NCBI GenBank assembly: GCA_021234155.1
Contig: JAJEKV010000004.1
Span: 24,965,662 to 25,029,661 of the forward strand
Direction of reading: 5' to 3'
DNA: 64,000 nucleotides
From: Isoetes taiwanensis
Lineage: Eukaryota > Streptophyta > Lycopodiopsida > Isoetales > Isoetaceae
The notes under the pieces were generated by a model. The model was not told the DNA's origin. It worked only from the letters and a program-made list of their open reading frames with translations, and searched no databases. Of this stretch, positions 12,063 through 22,844 are shown one piece after another. Made by a program: the position numbers and the translations under genes. Numbering within the stretch: position 1 is the stretch's first letter; each line of letters opens with the position of its first letter.

Positions 12063-13430
12063 ATTTTGCTATATTCAGGTCAGATTTAGCCACAGCTCAC
12101 AGATTTTCCTGAATAATGGTTCCAGACGGCAGAGGACTTATGCAGGTGTGGATGGAAAATTGCCTATTCTTCTGCTATTGCTTTCGTTCCATCTCGAAAG
12201 ACACGCTCAGAAGAGTTTCCATTACCCTTTTTTCTGAGGGCCAGTTTGATGAAGGAGGAATAGAAGCTATGGCCGCCAACGTCTCCAATACCCCTGACGA
12301 TTTTGAGCGCAACGTAGGGTTAGGGCTTATCTGATAGTGCTGGCCAGTTCGGGTGCAGGAAGTTCGGTGGGCTGGATGACCGAGAGTTTACATGCAGCAG
12401 CCAGTTTGGAGCAGTCACGAGCATATGCCGGGCATATGCCGGCATATACCTGGATATGCCCACATACCCACATAAACGAGGGTTTGCCCCCCTAGGGGCA
12501 ACCCAAAAAAGCACACAAAATGAGCATAGCCTTTGTCCTCAAAAAATCAAAAAATATTTCTGAGACCATTATTCGTCCACAATTTGTTTAAAATTCATGT
12601 TAATCAATCGCAATGTGAATTTTGGGAGATAAGTAGTTCATGAGCTATGCTATTCATTAAAAATATGTAATGCAGATATCTTGTTGTTTCTATTAAGCAT
12701 TTTAGCATCAACTTCAAATTATTTGCTAAATTATATCTTTCATGAATTTTGAAGTATATGCTTTGAGTTGTGACCTTCAAAAATCATATTCTTAAAATAT
12801 AACAAGGTGCAATACCAGTGCAATAAGAAAGAAGGGATACTATTGAATGCTACTATTATAAAAAAAGTAAATATAGTCTGCTATATCTGTGACCATTACT
12901 GGTCCAAAGGGCTTAGGCCCGTTATAAAACCAAGAGCGCCACCATCTCAATTTCAGAACATAAGACACATGCATAGTACTCTGATTGATAATATTAGATG
13001 GTTGTGAAATTGCCTCATTAGGAGTAATATTGACGCATAAGCAAATTGAATCCATGTGGATTTCTACTCATCCCTTATGCTATAGAAGATAAGAATTCAT
13101 CATTATCATTGTATAAATAATAGACGAATAATAAATATCATTATTGATAATATTAGAGAGATGATATTGTATAGCAATTTGTTTAATTGTGGACCATAAA
13201 TACTCAATGGCCATTTATATTCAACTCTTGCATATAAAAATTTATTTTAACATGAAATTAGAGATTTATATTACCAAAGAAGGCTTGCATCCATAAAAAA
13301 AATTTAGCTCATCATGAAAGATGATCTACATACACTATTACCATAATCTACAATACTTCTAGCAGCAAACATAGTAGTACATTTATGATAGCAAGAGAGA
13401 AGTAGGTTTTTTTGTGTTTTTTGCAAATAT
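12063..13430. other. Upstream of the PPR pseudogene, with a dispersed repeat
   Basis: The segment 12,418-12,512 is copy B of the repeat at 4,028-4,113, with a strong GGGTTTGCCCC / GGGGCAACCC hairpin. The part from about 13,200 to 13,305 resembles 19,285-19,375 (tttatatt..., catgaaatt.gagat.tatatt.ccaa). The LINE between them may therefore have inserted in, or been bordered by, duplicated sequence. No gene is seen. Confidence 0.4.
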
Positions 13431-13691
13431 AGAATAGAATAGAATAGAATATACATTATTGTCCCTTGTGCCCTGAGGCCTCTGGACTTATGTAGCATGG
13501 GCGAGCTCCCTAATGGGTGCTACTAGCACATCACGCTGGTTTACTGTAGCCTTTTCTGAAGGCTTCCTTTTTTTCTATTAATACCGGCATCCTGCTTTGA
13601 ATCGGCATCATGGCCGTACAGTGATGTGTTGTTATCAATCAGCTTTAAACTGAGCATTTCTTGGGCAGCTATGACTCGCCTCTCGGGCGGC

Positions 13692-14777
13692 TCATTCCCG
13701 GTGTCTGGTCGTCATCTCTCGTATTGCTCTCATTGTTTCTGTCCTTACCATCATGGCATGTACGGGCTGACCCCATCTTATGTTTCTGTATTTGTTTCTG
13801 ATGTCTCCATATATTGGGCACTCATTGAGCATGTGATTCTCATCCTCCACTTCCCCACTGTCACAAATTCTGCATATCCGGTCGTCTTTCTCTACTCTCC
13901 TCCATCTGTCCTTTTCAATTCTTAGATCATGGCTCCCCATCCTAAATCTCGCTAGGATATCTCTCCTTGTCTTCCCTAGTAGATTATCTCGGTACATCTA
14001 CCTTCGTTTACCAGGTCGCTCAGGTTCATCCCCATTTCTCTAGTTCACACTGCCACATCCCTAAACCATCTGTTGCTCGCGATGATGTGTGATTTTGCTG
14101 ATTCGCTGATTGCGATACTGGATAATTTATTTGGCTTCCCACCTGCATTGTTTCTTATGAGATATCTGATAGTCTTCTCCCATGCCCTCACCTCCATTGG
14201 TTTCTGCCCTGTCTCGTATACTATGGCTGTTAGTGGTGTATTTGTTCTCAGTTTAAATTCCTGTTTGTGTCATTGTCTGAGGATCCCTTCCTGTTTTTCC
14301 CATTTCTTGTCTGTTAACCCCGGTCCCCAAGCTTCCGCCCAATATAGCTGCGTCGTCACGACCATTGCACTGAACAGATAGCATTTGATCTCCCAGTCTA
14401 TTATTCTGCTTTTATTACAGAAATTTTTCATATTAAAGTAGCTCCCAATGGCTGATTGGAATCTCGTATCTGCCCCTTTAGCCCATTTCCCTATGCCGTG
14501 TGTGTCATACCTCATATACGTACTCTGTTGATTCTTCTAGTTCTACTCCCAAGTACCTGAACGGCCTGTGTCTGTTTCTGTTGCCAAAGATGACTATTTT
14601 GGTCTTTGCAAGGTTTACTGTTAACCCTGTCCTTTCGCAGAAGGTCTCTAGCAGCTTCAGTAACCTGTGCATTCCCTTGTTTTTTGTGGCCATCATGCTT
14701 AGGTCATCAGCATATAACATGATGGGTACCTTGGTTTCCCCTAGTGTAGGAGCGTCCATGTCCCCTTGTTGTTCTGC
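13692..14777 (-). pseudogene. LINE A ORF2, RT palm/thumb and C-terminal zinc finger
   Basis: This is the downstream half of ORF2. The block near 14,777-14,505 contains MLYADDLSMMA, the YADD catalytic motif of LINE reverse transcriptases, and a thumb region (KTKIVIFGN). The block at 14,515-14,270 continues the thumb. The block at 13,997-13,692 ends with a C-x2-C...H...C knuckle (CRICDSG..ED.NHML.ECP), typical of the ORF2 C-terminus. The blocks are in different frames, so the gene is broken. Its upstream half is at 16,452-18,499. Confidence 0.85.
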
Positions 14778-14976
14778 AACACAAACCATTAACATCCAAC
14801 ATATAAAAATTAAATCCCCCAACACATAACAACCAACACATAACAACCATTGACATTAACAACCAACACATAACTACCATTGACATTAATTAACACAACC
14901 ATTGGGTCCAACACATTTAAATTAAAATCCCCCTTAAACCCCCTTTGGTTTGGGTGCATATTCACACGGGGGGTGA
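14778..14976. repeat. Left 199-bp arm of fold-back
   Basis: This arm is the near-perfect reverse complement of 15,192-15,390. It starts AACACAAACCATTAAC and ends ...CACGGGGGGTGAC, next to a 215-bp spacer. Inside the arm, 'taacaaccaacacataa' motifs repeat in short period. Confidence 0.9.
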
Positions 14977-15191
14977 CTCCGGGCAACGAGAGCTGTTGGA
15001 TAGGTATATTCACCCCTTATTCCTTAATCTACACCGTATATAAAGTTCCTCGTTTGTGGGGTATGCAAGTACAAAATTTGCTATACTGTATAACAAGATT
15101 CACAAAATACTATAAGATTTCAAGCGGAATACTATATGGTGTTGATTTCATGCGTGTAAAAATACAATTATGAGGGCTCTCGCTGCCCTAC

Positions 15192-15390
15192 GTCACCCCC
15201 CGTGTGAATATACACCCAAACCAAAGGGGGTTTAAGGGGGATTTTAATTTAAATGTGTTGGACCCAATGGTTGTGTTAATTAATGTCAATGGTAGTTATG
15301 TGTTGGTTGTTAATGTCAATGGTTGTTATGTGTTGGTTGTTATGTGTTGGGGATTTAATTTTATATGTTGATGTTAATGGTTTGTGTTGC
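15192..15390. repeat. Right 199-bp arm of fold-back
   Basis: This is the inverted partner of 14,778-14,976, starting GTCACCCCCCGTGTGAAT and ending GGTTTGTGTTGC. A third copy of this arm in the same orientation lies at about 62,366-62,560 without a left partner. Confidence 0.9.
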
Positions 15391-16077
15391 AAAAATATTT
15401 TTGGCCCCTTAGGGGCCTTAGGGACGTCACCCCCTCCCCACCCCCGGTGTGACAAAAATTTTAGAATTCAAACCGAAAAAAAATTAGAATTCATTTGAGG
15501 CTTTCATCACTGTAGCTTTTAAATTTCATCACAATAAAACAAATAGAACATAAGTAAAAGTTACCATAAAGATAGAGCAGATTGATCCCATTATTTCGAA
15601 AGTCATAAAGTTTGCAACACCCATACACAAACATTTTTCAACTGGAATTTAACAGCTGACCTTTGGCCTCCATGGATTCTTGTAGTGAGAAACTAAAGTG
15701 GGAAACTTTTTCGCTTGTTAGCACAAGGATCTAGAAGCCTTGAATTTGCTTAATAACCGCCTCAAAATCTAAAAATGCATGGTAATTTTTGCAAGCTTCA
15801 TTAGGAATGAGCCATAAAACAATATCCAATAGCGCAATCAGATTAATCATTTTGGTAGGATGTGAAAGCCTACCAAACCCGGCCGAAAATTTGCTGTTTT
15901 AGCATAGATAACTTAACCAAACATATCCATATCATACATTATCAAAAGATCTCGGAGAGAGCTTTCCAACGAAAATAAAAATCATCCGAAACGAGCAGCG
16001 GATCAAAAGTTATGATAAGAAATGTGTTGCCGGGCGGGGAAACCGCACTACATGCGCCCTTCAAGCCCTTCATGTGC

Positions 16078-16315
16078 CCATTATGCACCACACACACAAA
16101 AAGAGGGCTTTTGTTGTGAGCCATTGGTTGTTGACCATTATCGCCCCACGCAAAAAAAAAAAGTTTTTGTTGTGAGCCATTGGTTGTTGACCATTATGCA
16201 CCACACGTACAAAAAAAGGGCTTTTGTTGTGAGCCATTGGTTGTTGACCATTATGCACCACACGCACAAAAAAAGGGCTTTTATTGTGAGCCATTGGTTG
16301 TTGACCATTGAAAAA
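16078..16315. repeat. Four tandem units of about 62 bp
   Basis: Each unit has a 'caccacac.cacaaaaa' A-run, then 'ggcttttgttgtgagccat' and 'tggttgttgaccatta'. Units differ mainly in A-run length and in the second unit's 'cgccccacgc'. The array lies within the insertion in LINE A, is not present in the 62.2-63.1 kb copy, and is flanked by unique sequence. Confidence 0.85.
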
Positions 16316-16451
16316 AAAAAAGGCTAAAATCAATGGCTCAGAAATGGTGCACTCTAGATGTACGCATTAGTACATCCATTTGAATACATCACGAAATCAT
16401 AGGAAAACCTTAGTGAAAAGCGTACAAAAACACAAAGAAAACCCCCTGTTA

Positions 16452-18014
16452 TTATGCTACATATTCTTGTAATGCATCTATGTATATTCCGAACAATGTT
16501 GGGGATAATGGGCATCCCTGCTTGACTCCCGTGTCGCAGTTTATTGCCTTTCCCTCCTCTTCCATTTTCGCATATACATTGTGATACAATCTTGCAATTG
16601 CTCCTACCATATCTCTTGGTGCGTGCATATCTATGAGTCTCTGTAGGAGCTTCTCCCTCGGGACCGTGTCGAAAGCCTTTCTAAAGTCCACAAAGCAGCA
16701 TATTACTTTCTTCCCCTGAATTCTATTCTGCTCTATTAACATCCGAAGGGTTACTAGATGATCAGTGGTTGAGTATTCCGGCCTGAAGCCTGCCTGCCCC
16801 TGTGCCCTCAGGTTCCCTGTTTCTGCCCATTGTTTTAATTTATTGTCCAGTACCTTTCCAAACCATTTTGCAAAAATGGAGCTCACCATTATTGTCCTGT
16901 AGTTTCCAGGTTCCTGTCTGCTCCCCGCTTTGCGTAGAGGTATGACCTTGTTGTATGCCCATCTGTCCGGGAGCCCCGTGTGTATTATGCCATTGAAAAT
17001 ATCTGTAACATGTTTCCCTATCACAACATCTGTACACTTTAGCAATTCCAGAGTTAATCCATATAGGTCTGGAGCTTTGTTGTTAGCCATCCCATTTAGT
17101 GCCATCATCACTTCCTGTACACTGAAGCACGGTCTGTCCATCTCTTGTAGTGTTGGTATTGGCGCCGGGGATGCCCCGGTCTTATACAGTTTTTCAAGGT
17201 ATTTCTCCCATCTGGATGCTCCAATGCTGCCATGTGTGTTCTCATTTTTCCTATTCCCCTGTCCCTTCCCTTTAAATCCTTTCCAGAAATTTTGGGGTTG
17301 TTTTTTTAGTAGTTTAACCAGCCCCCATTGGTGTTGTGCCAAATTTTTGTTCCTCTTTGCCTTCAGCATTCTTAAGTATACCGCTTTTTCTGTTTGGTAT
17401 GTCTCTTTGCCTTTATGTGCTCTAACTTTTCTTTTTTGTTCCCTGCAATCATCATCGTACCATATTGAGGCCTTAAAGGCATTATTCCCCCTGGATCTTT
17501 TTCTTTTCCCCAACACTTCTGTTGCCACTTTCACCGTTATATCATTAAGCATGTCCCCATTTTCGTCTGCCCTGTGTCCTTCCCATTCCCATTTCCCCAT
17601 TTCCTCTTTGATTGCTTGCACAAATGTATCTGCGTACTTAACCTGAAAGTGTATTTTCAGTTTCCCCTTATCTTTATCTCTTCCCTGTGGTCTGACATTT
17701 TGAGTCTGCTCGTTTCCTCTAAGTGTCAGCTGTATGGGTCTATGACTCTCCCTTTTCCCAATCGGCCATTCTAAGAGCATAAGTCCCGAGACTACTTCCA
17801 CTGCGTGATCATTCATTATCACGTAGTCTACTATGCTTCTCCCGTGTGTGTTCTGGCTCGTGAAATTCCCTGATCCTTTCCATTTCTGTACCCCATTAGC
17901 TATAATGACCCCTGTAGCCGTGCACACCTCGAGCAGTAATTTCCCCTTGGCATTGACCTCTGACCTGTCTTCTGTGTTTCTTTTCCAGTCCTGTGATCTT
18001 GCGTGTGGGTCCAT
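16452..18014 (-). pseudogene. LINE A ORF2, endonuclease C-terminus and RT fingers/palm
   Basis: The first 110 residues are the C-terminal part of an AP-type endonuclease (SIVDYVIMND ... HRPIQLTL). The rest is the N-terminal half of a LINE RT, with NNKAPDLYGLTLELLK, PGNYR.I.V.S..AK, GQAGFRP.YSTTDH, CCFVDFRKAFDTV (motif A with a catalytic Asp) and KQGCPLSPTLFG (motif B). It ends at 16,452 where the insertion begins. The usual S-D-H of the endonuclease reads S-H here; the Asp codon is missing. This would kill nicking activity. Confidence 0.9.
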
Positions 18015-18499
18015 TGTCCATTCGTTTCATCTATGCTTGTGTTTTGTGCTTGTTCCTGACCTATTCTGGCATTTAGATCTCCTATTAATATCACGAGTAA
18101 TATGATTGGTCCATGTTCCTTCCATTTCATCATACTCTCCCCCAATTCTAAAAGTTCTAGCTTATCACTGTTCGGCGAGTAATATGCTATAATCAGAATT
18201 AAATCTTTTTTGTTTTGGAATTGAATACTTAGTATCATGTATCTCTTATTGATATCTGAATGTAAAATACATGCACTGTTTGCTACATTTTCTTTGGCAT
18301 AGCAGGCTAGACCTGCGCTTCCTCTTCCTATTTTAAAATCCTTATCTTTCCAGCACGTGAATAGCTGGTACCCCTCCTCCTCCGGCAGCCGCTTTATGTT
18401 GTGTTCCCATGTCTCTACTAGACATATTATATCGCAGTTGTGTGCTCCCTCAAGCCTCTCCCCGTCATCCCAAGGATATCCGGTACAGTTCCAGTACAT
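17900..18499 (-). pseudogene. LINE A ORF2, N-terminal endonuclease
   Basis: It starts 5 bp after the ORF1 stop, a spacing that suits reinitiation. It shows the AP-endonuclease pattern: an N-terminal Asn (WNCTGY), DIICLVETW with the catalytic Glu, SAGLACY, LIIAYYSPNS and GDLNARIG with Asp and Asn. A frameshift near 18,010 moves the frame to that of the 16,452-18,014 block. The enzyme nicks target DNA for target-primed reverse transcription. Confidence 0.85.
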
Positions 18500-18503
18500 A
18501 TCG

Positions 18504-19256
18504 TCAGCGTCTCTTCATTCGAGGCTGCTCCTTCGGGGTCTCTGTGTGTTCTGCTCCGTTTCCCATTCTCCTCGGTCGTCCCTTGGTCTTTCTGATCGGG
18601 GTTGGGTCCATGTTTTCGGCTGGGGGTATTCGGTCTGCGACGTCCCCTTTTTCACTTCTTTCTTCCCCTCTGTGCTGGCTCGTTTCTGGGGCTATTACTA
18701 TTTTCGCCCTCCCCAGTGTCCTGTTTTCCTGCCCTTGTGTCAAGATCATCAAGGGGTTGATATTCTCCTTCCCCACACATGTCGTCTTTCCTGGCTCCGG
18801 TGCCCCCGCATTCTGTTCTTGTCCTGAGCCTACGTGTTCTCGTACCCTTTTGTGTAGGTACACTTTGCCATTCCTGACACCCGCATGTATCCCTGCCTGA
18901 TTCAGTTCCGTGGCGTTGGCCAGTTCCCTGTGTAGCCCTTGGCGTTGCATGACTGTGAGAGCTTCCTGTACTTTGATCCCATTCCTCAGCCTGGACCCCA
19001 TGAGCAGTATTCTCTCCTTGGCTGACAAGTCCCTGAGTGTCAGATTTATGTGCCTCGACCGTCCCCTCCATTGGCCTGACCGTACACCTTTGACGACGAT
19101 GCTCCGGTGCTCTTTGAAGACAGTCTCTATTACTTCTGCAGTCACTCGATATGTGTCCTCATTAGGTTTCTCTGCTACCCCTATCAACCTAACGTCATGC
19201 ACATGTGTTATCATATATGAGTTGAAAAAGAGTGTTATCTTGATTGAATGATTCAA
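18504..19256 (-). CDS. LINE A ORF1 RNA-binding protein
   Basis: This 250-residue frame has the two-part layout of L1-type ORF1 proteins. An RRM-like segment (DVRLIGVAEKP ... FKEHRSIVVKGVR ... RHINLTLRDLSAKERIL) is followed by a C-terminal-domain-like segment (LRNGIKVQEALT...QRQGLHRELAN...RNGKVYLHKR). A hydrophilic tail ends in RPRRMGNGAEH. L1 ORF1p trimers coat the element RNA. The first residues (MNHSIKITLFF) may not be native; the real start could be further upstream and lost. The frame is intact as seen. Confidence 0.7.
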   Translation of the reverse strand: MNHSIKITLFFNSYMITHVHDVRLIGVAEKPNEDTYRVTAEVIETVFKEHRSIVVKGVRSGQWRGRSRHINLTLRDLSAKERILLMGSRLRNGIKVQEALTVMQRQGLHRELANATELNQAGIHAGVRNGKVYLHKRVREHVGSGQEQNAGAPEPGKTTCVGKENINPLMILTQGQENRTLGRAKIVIAPETSQHRGEERSEKGDVADRIPPAENMDPTPIRKTKGRPRRMGNGAEHTETPKEQPRMKRR

Positions 19257-19344
19257 ATTTTGACAAGTCTAAGTATTGACAATTAATGGGTTATGGATAT
19301 TTATATTTAAATCTTGCAACTACTATGTCACTTTCACATGAAAT

Positions 19345-19760
19345 TTGAGATCTATATTGCCAATGAAAGCTTGCCAGTGTTGCCACCAGGGCGCGATTGA
19401 GGATGAATGTCATGCCCTCCAGATCTGCCCAGCATTTGCCCATATCCGAGAGCGATATGTTCGATTACTAGTGCCTGGCCAGCCGTTGCATCAGTTATTG
19501 ACTATGGCATCAGTGGGTTTGTTGGGGTCGTACCTCCAGGAGGTTATGGATGCACGGACTCGTTTGTGTCCTACGGGACGGTATTGAACTGTCCTATGCA
19601 ATTGTACAGTGTGCCAGCAGACTTATTACTGCTAAGGTTTTTCCCTTCGGGGCGGGGATTTTTTAATCCTGTCAGTAATATGCTTGCTGCTCTCTTTTTG
19701 TTTGGGTCCCATAGGCCAATTGGTCTCCGTGGATGCTAAAAACCTATTCTATTCTATTCA
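19345..19760 (+). mobile_element. LINE family B, 5'-truncated 3' end
   Basis: The coding remnant (19,345-19,587) reads CQCCHQGAIEDECHALQICP, a C-terminal zinc knuckle of a LINE ORF2, followed by RERYVRLLVPGQPLHQLL. The 3' UTR ends gggtcccataggccaattgg, tctccgtggatgctaaaaac and then (CTATT)n. The same 3' end occurs on the minus strand at 55,971-56,360. The short length fits abortive target-primed reverse transcription. Confidence 0.75.
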
Positions 19761-20620
19761 TTAAAAATATAGCATTTCTTAAAAAATGAACTATATGTAC
19801 AATTAGCATACTTAATACCGTGTAGTCACAAACACAACCAAATGTAGAAAATGCATGATTAGCTACTACATATAAGTTGATAAAAATTATAATCTACGTA
19901 GATATACGTGTTGTGCATAGCATGCATCTTTTATTACCCTTCTAAAGATGATATACGAGTTTTTTTAAATCATTTTAGATTTATTTTTGTCCTGAATTCT
20001 ATATAAGAAATTCTTTAGTCAACATTTAAATCATAACTTATGAATGCTTCAAAAAAAAATCGAACTGTAGCTCTTAGAGTCAACAACTTATGACCATAAG
20101 AATTAGGTCAAAACTTGTAATAGTAAGAGAGAAATAGTTCATACCCTCAAACAGCTCTTTTGAGCAAAATTGGGTACGGTGACTTTATCTAATGTCATAT
20201 AATAGTAAAAAAATCTTGGGAACATGCAAATCAATATATTTTATCATAAAAAATCATTTGCCTTTGATTTTAGCAAGGTTTGGACCCCTTAATATCACGA
20301 ATGCAGTTTTGGACTACTACGAAAACTGCTAAATTGTATGAGGTTTGGACAATCACCTCAAGATATGGGTGAATCCATTGGTCATGAAATTCTTGTAGAT
20401 CATAAAAAATCAAGTGAAGGTTCAAAAGGTGATTGTAGATTGCAAAATGGAGAAGTTCCTCTCTAGATATATGGGTTTAAGTGGCGAAGGTACGATGGAC
20501 CAATTCTGGTCCATGAACCACAGATGGTCTAGTGGACAACTCTAGTTTTAAAGAGAAATAATGTCAAAGTTCCACATCCATTTGCTCCTCTGTGAAGTTC
20601 TTTGATGAATATGTAGCACA
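19761..20620. other. Intergenic region up to element 1; left part of its target repeat
   Basis: No gene is seen. Sequence just left of 20,620 (cgatggacca..., atgtagcacaataac) resembles the ends of the 436-bp units at 46,133-46,984. The two chromoviruses therefore landed in a member of that repeat family. Confidence 0.5.
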
Positions 20621-20625
20621 ATAAC

Positions 20626-22275
20626 TGTGACGTTCCAAGGGAATATACGCCATAAATACGTATATTCCTGGACCCGTCACCATACAAGCCTACCTAGGTA
20701 GCCCTGTATGCCTTGGATAAGTGGCAAGGGGTGCACATCTAAGTTAATTGCTTAACTTAGATAACCTTAGGATAAGGCCCATTTCCACATGGCCTTATCC
20801 TATTGGAGCAACCGCCACACGGCCTCATCCTAGTGGTGCCACGTGGCATCCCACGTGGACCCACACCTATATGAGCTCTAACCCTAACCCTAGCCCCTTT
20901 TCTCTGACCTAGCACCTGAACTCTCATCCACGTGCCCGAAACCCCGTTTCGAGCACCGTCCGTCATAGTCTAGCCTGGAGCAGCAGCCCCTGGAGGGTGT
21001 GTATGATCGTAGAAGGAGCAAGCCTTCGAACCACGTCTAGGAGCATGGAGACGCCAGGGATGGGAGGAAGCGCTTCTGGAGGAGGTAGGTTGAGTAGAGT
21101 TCGTGTTAGTTCATCTGGAAGTTAGCACTCCAGATGGGTTAGTGATTCGTGTCTAGAGTAGAGCCACCCTAGATCCTTCGATGAACATCTTGAACCCTAA
21201 TCAAGGAACCCTAACTGATAGTTAGATATGTATGATTAAGTTAAGATGTTCATATGATATTGTTCATGATGATTATGTGATGATGGTTGATCATGTTGTT
21301 CCTCTTGTGTTGGGACGGGGGGTAGAGACCTAGGGCCATATGTAGTATGCTCCTAGTGTAGATCCCTTAGTTCCTATTAGTTCTTGGCCTTTGTGCATAG
21401 GAACCCTTAGGGCTATGGAAGCTATGATGTGACTCAGCACCACACAACGGGGCTAGAGGCAAGATGGAGGGTGGATCCCTGCCGAGTGGGGGCTTCGGGG
21501 GATCCCACAGTGGGCTAGGCTTATGGTCTGGTCACTTGCGGTGGGGCGAGCATGGGTCCGACACCTCCCGGGCAATGGTGTCGCCACGCCTCTCAAGAGT
21601 TGCAAGTGTCGGCTTGGCTCTTGTTTTGGGGGTTGGTCTGGTGCGAATCGTGTGTCGCCACGATTCTCTAGCCGCCTGCGTGGAGCCTCTAGACCCCGGG
21701 AAGGGGAGATGCAACCCTTCCTACCTCGGCCGGACCGGGGAGATGCAACACGGAGTAGTCCCGATGGGTGATGCCATGGGATTGCGATCCAGGAAGGTTA
21801 GAGTCATGCCACGCCTTGATCTAGCCCATCCGCAAAGTATGCAATGAGGAGGGGCGGATGGAGTGGTCAACCCTAGCCATTGTCTTATGCCAGCCCCGCC
21901 ATTGTTATGATTCGGTCTCGCTCTATCTTGAGGCCTATCCGGTCGGGTCGACTTCCTTTAGGTGTCCGAGCTACGGGTAGGACCTCTCATGTTTTATGGC
22001 ATATGATTATGTTCTTTGCATCTATGGATATGCGATTGAGCTACCCCTCGAGGTAGCATATTGTATTGTATTGCTAGTTCTGACGTGTTATGCTTCTCTG
22101 TGATAGGAGCCCATAGGGGAAGGGCGCGCAAGACACCTTCGTGTCCCCTTCCCGCACTACGGAGGATTCCAGAGTGCGGGGTAGACGGAGGGCCTGTGCG
22201 GTTGATGAGCCGGACGGGGATTTCTCGCCAAGTATATGGGTTGGGCTACCAGTATGTTTAGAGTGGGCGTCCACA
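20626..22275 (+). repeat. Element 1 5' LTR
   Basis: The LTR is 1,650 bp, TGTGACG...CCACA. Near its start an inverted repeat GAATATACG/CGTATATTC could form a hairpin. U3 carries two CACGTG G-boxes (20,840-20,845 and 20,852-20,857) and then a TATA-like CTATATGA at about 20,867-20,874, a plausible promoter for the genomic RNA. Its first bases (TGTGACGTTC, later GGACCCGTCACC) resemble those of the element 2 LTR (GGACACGTCACC). Confidence 0.95.
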
Positions 22276-22276
22276 A

Positions 22277-22288
22277 TGGTATCAGAGC
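22277..22288 (+). other. Element 1 primer binding site (tRNA-iMet)
   Basis: TGGTATCAGAGC lies 1 nt after the LTR end. It is complementary to the 3' end of plant initiator tRNA-Met, the usual primer of plant gypsy elements. The 556-bp leader after it has no recognisable gene. Confidence 0.95.
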
Positions 22289-22844
22289 GATGTTCTTGGT
22301 TGACCAAGAACTAGCACTCCGACCATAACCATGAAAGTAGTCTAACAAGCCTATAGGGGTGAGAAATAGAAATTTCCACCATCGAACCTCGGAAATAGGG
22401 GAAAATTTTTCTCCTAGGTAGTGGGTCCGAAATTAGGTTAAGAAGTGAATGAGTCAAATTCACCTTCTAGTAAAATTGTAGTGAAAATTATGCATCTGCA
22501 TCAAATTTCACCTAAAATGGGTCGAAGAATCATGCCAATCGGAGACCTGGGTGAAAAATGGCGCAAATCCATAATTAATACTTCAAACTATTAGGAAATT
22601 TGAAATTCTAAAGGTATAATACGAATTTTAGTATATGTATTAGAAATTAAACATATATTAATAATAAGGGTACTATGGTGTAATTAATAAAGGGGGCTAA
22701 TAAGTAGGCCTATTAATGGTAGGAGAATATTCCCAGGGACCCTTCCTTTTAAATAGTCTTGCCACCTCATTTTTCCCTCCAAACTTTCCTCCACCTTATC
22801 TCTCTTGATCAGCCTTACGTCATCTGTTTTCCCCACCGTTAAGT

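Larger units (their letters stand above)
14778..16452. mobile_element. Insertion with fold-back arms that splits LINE A RT
   Basis: The LINE ORF2 frame stops at 16,455 after ...LQEYVA and resumes at 14,777 with EQQGDMD, so everything between is foreign. Both junctions carry TGC, a possible 3-bp target duplication. The insert has a fold-back (14,778-15,390), a segment shared with 62,560-63,103 (15,391 to about 15,995), and a four-unit tandem repeat. It has no transposase and its two outermost ends are not inverted repeats of each other. The superfamily is unknown. Confidence 0.7.
13431..19256 (-). mobile_element. LINE family A, two-ORF non-LTR retrotransposon, interrupted
   Basis: Read on the minus strand it holds ORF1 (19,256-18,504), ORF2 with endonuclease and reverse transcriptase (18,499 to about 13,692), and a 3' tail of four AGAAT units (13,431-13,450, i.e. 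TTCTA repeats in the sense direction). The ORF2 region is split by a 1.67-kb insertion at 14,778-16,452 and by frameshifts. No promoter is obvious 5' of ORF1 and the element may be 5'-truncated. I could not define a target duplication. Confidence 0.85.

Noticed and set aside
16078-16315. CRISPR-like array
   Set aside because: Units are contiguous tandem repeats without unique spacers, in plant repeat DNA.
16930-17646. 238-codon plus-strand ORF
   Set aside because: It is the antisense shadow of the LINE A reverse transcriptase; its composition is hydrophobic and without motifs.
22061-22261. ORFs inside the LTRs (also 21,464-21,847 and 33,484-34,082)
   Set aside because: They are not conserved in frame between the two LTR copies, because indels shift them.
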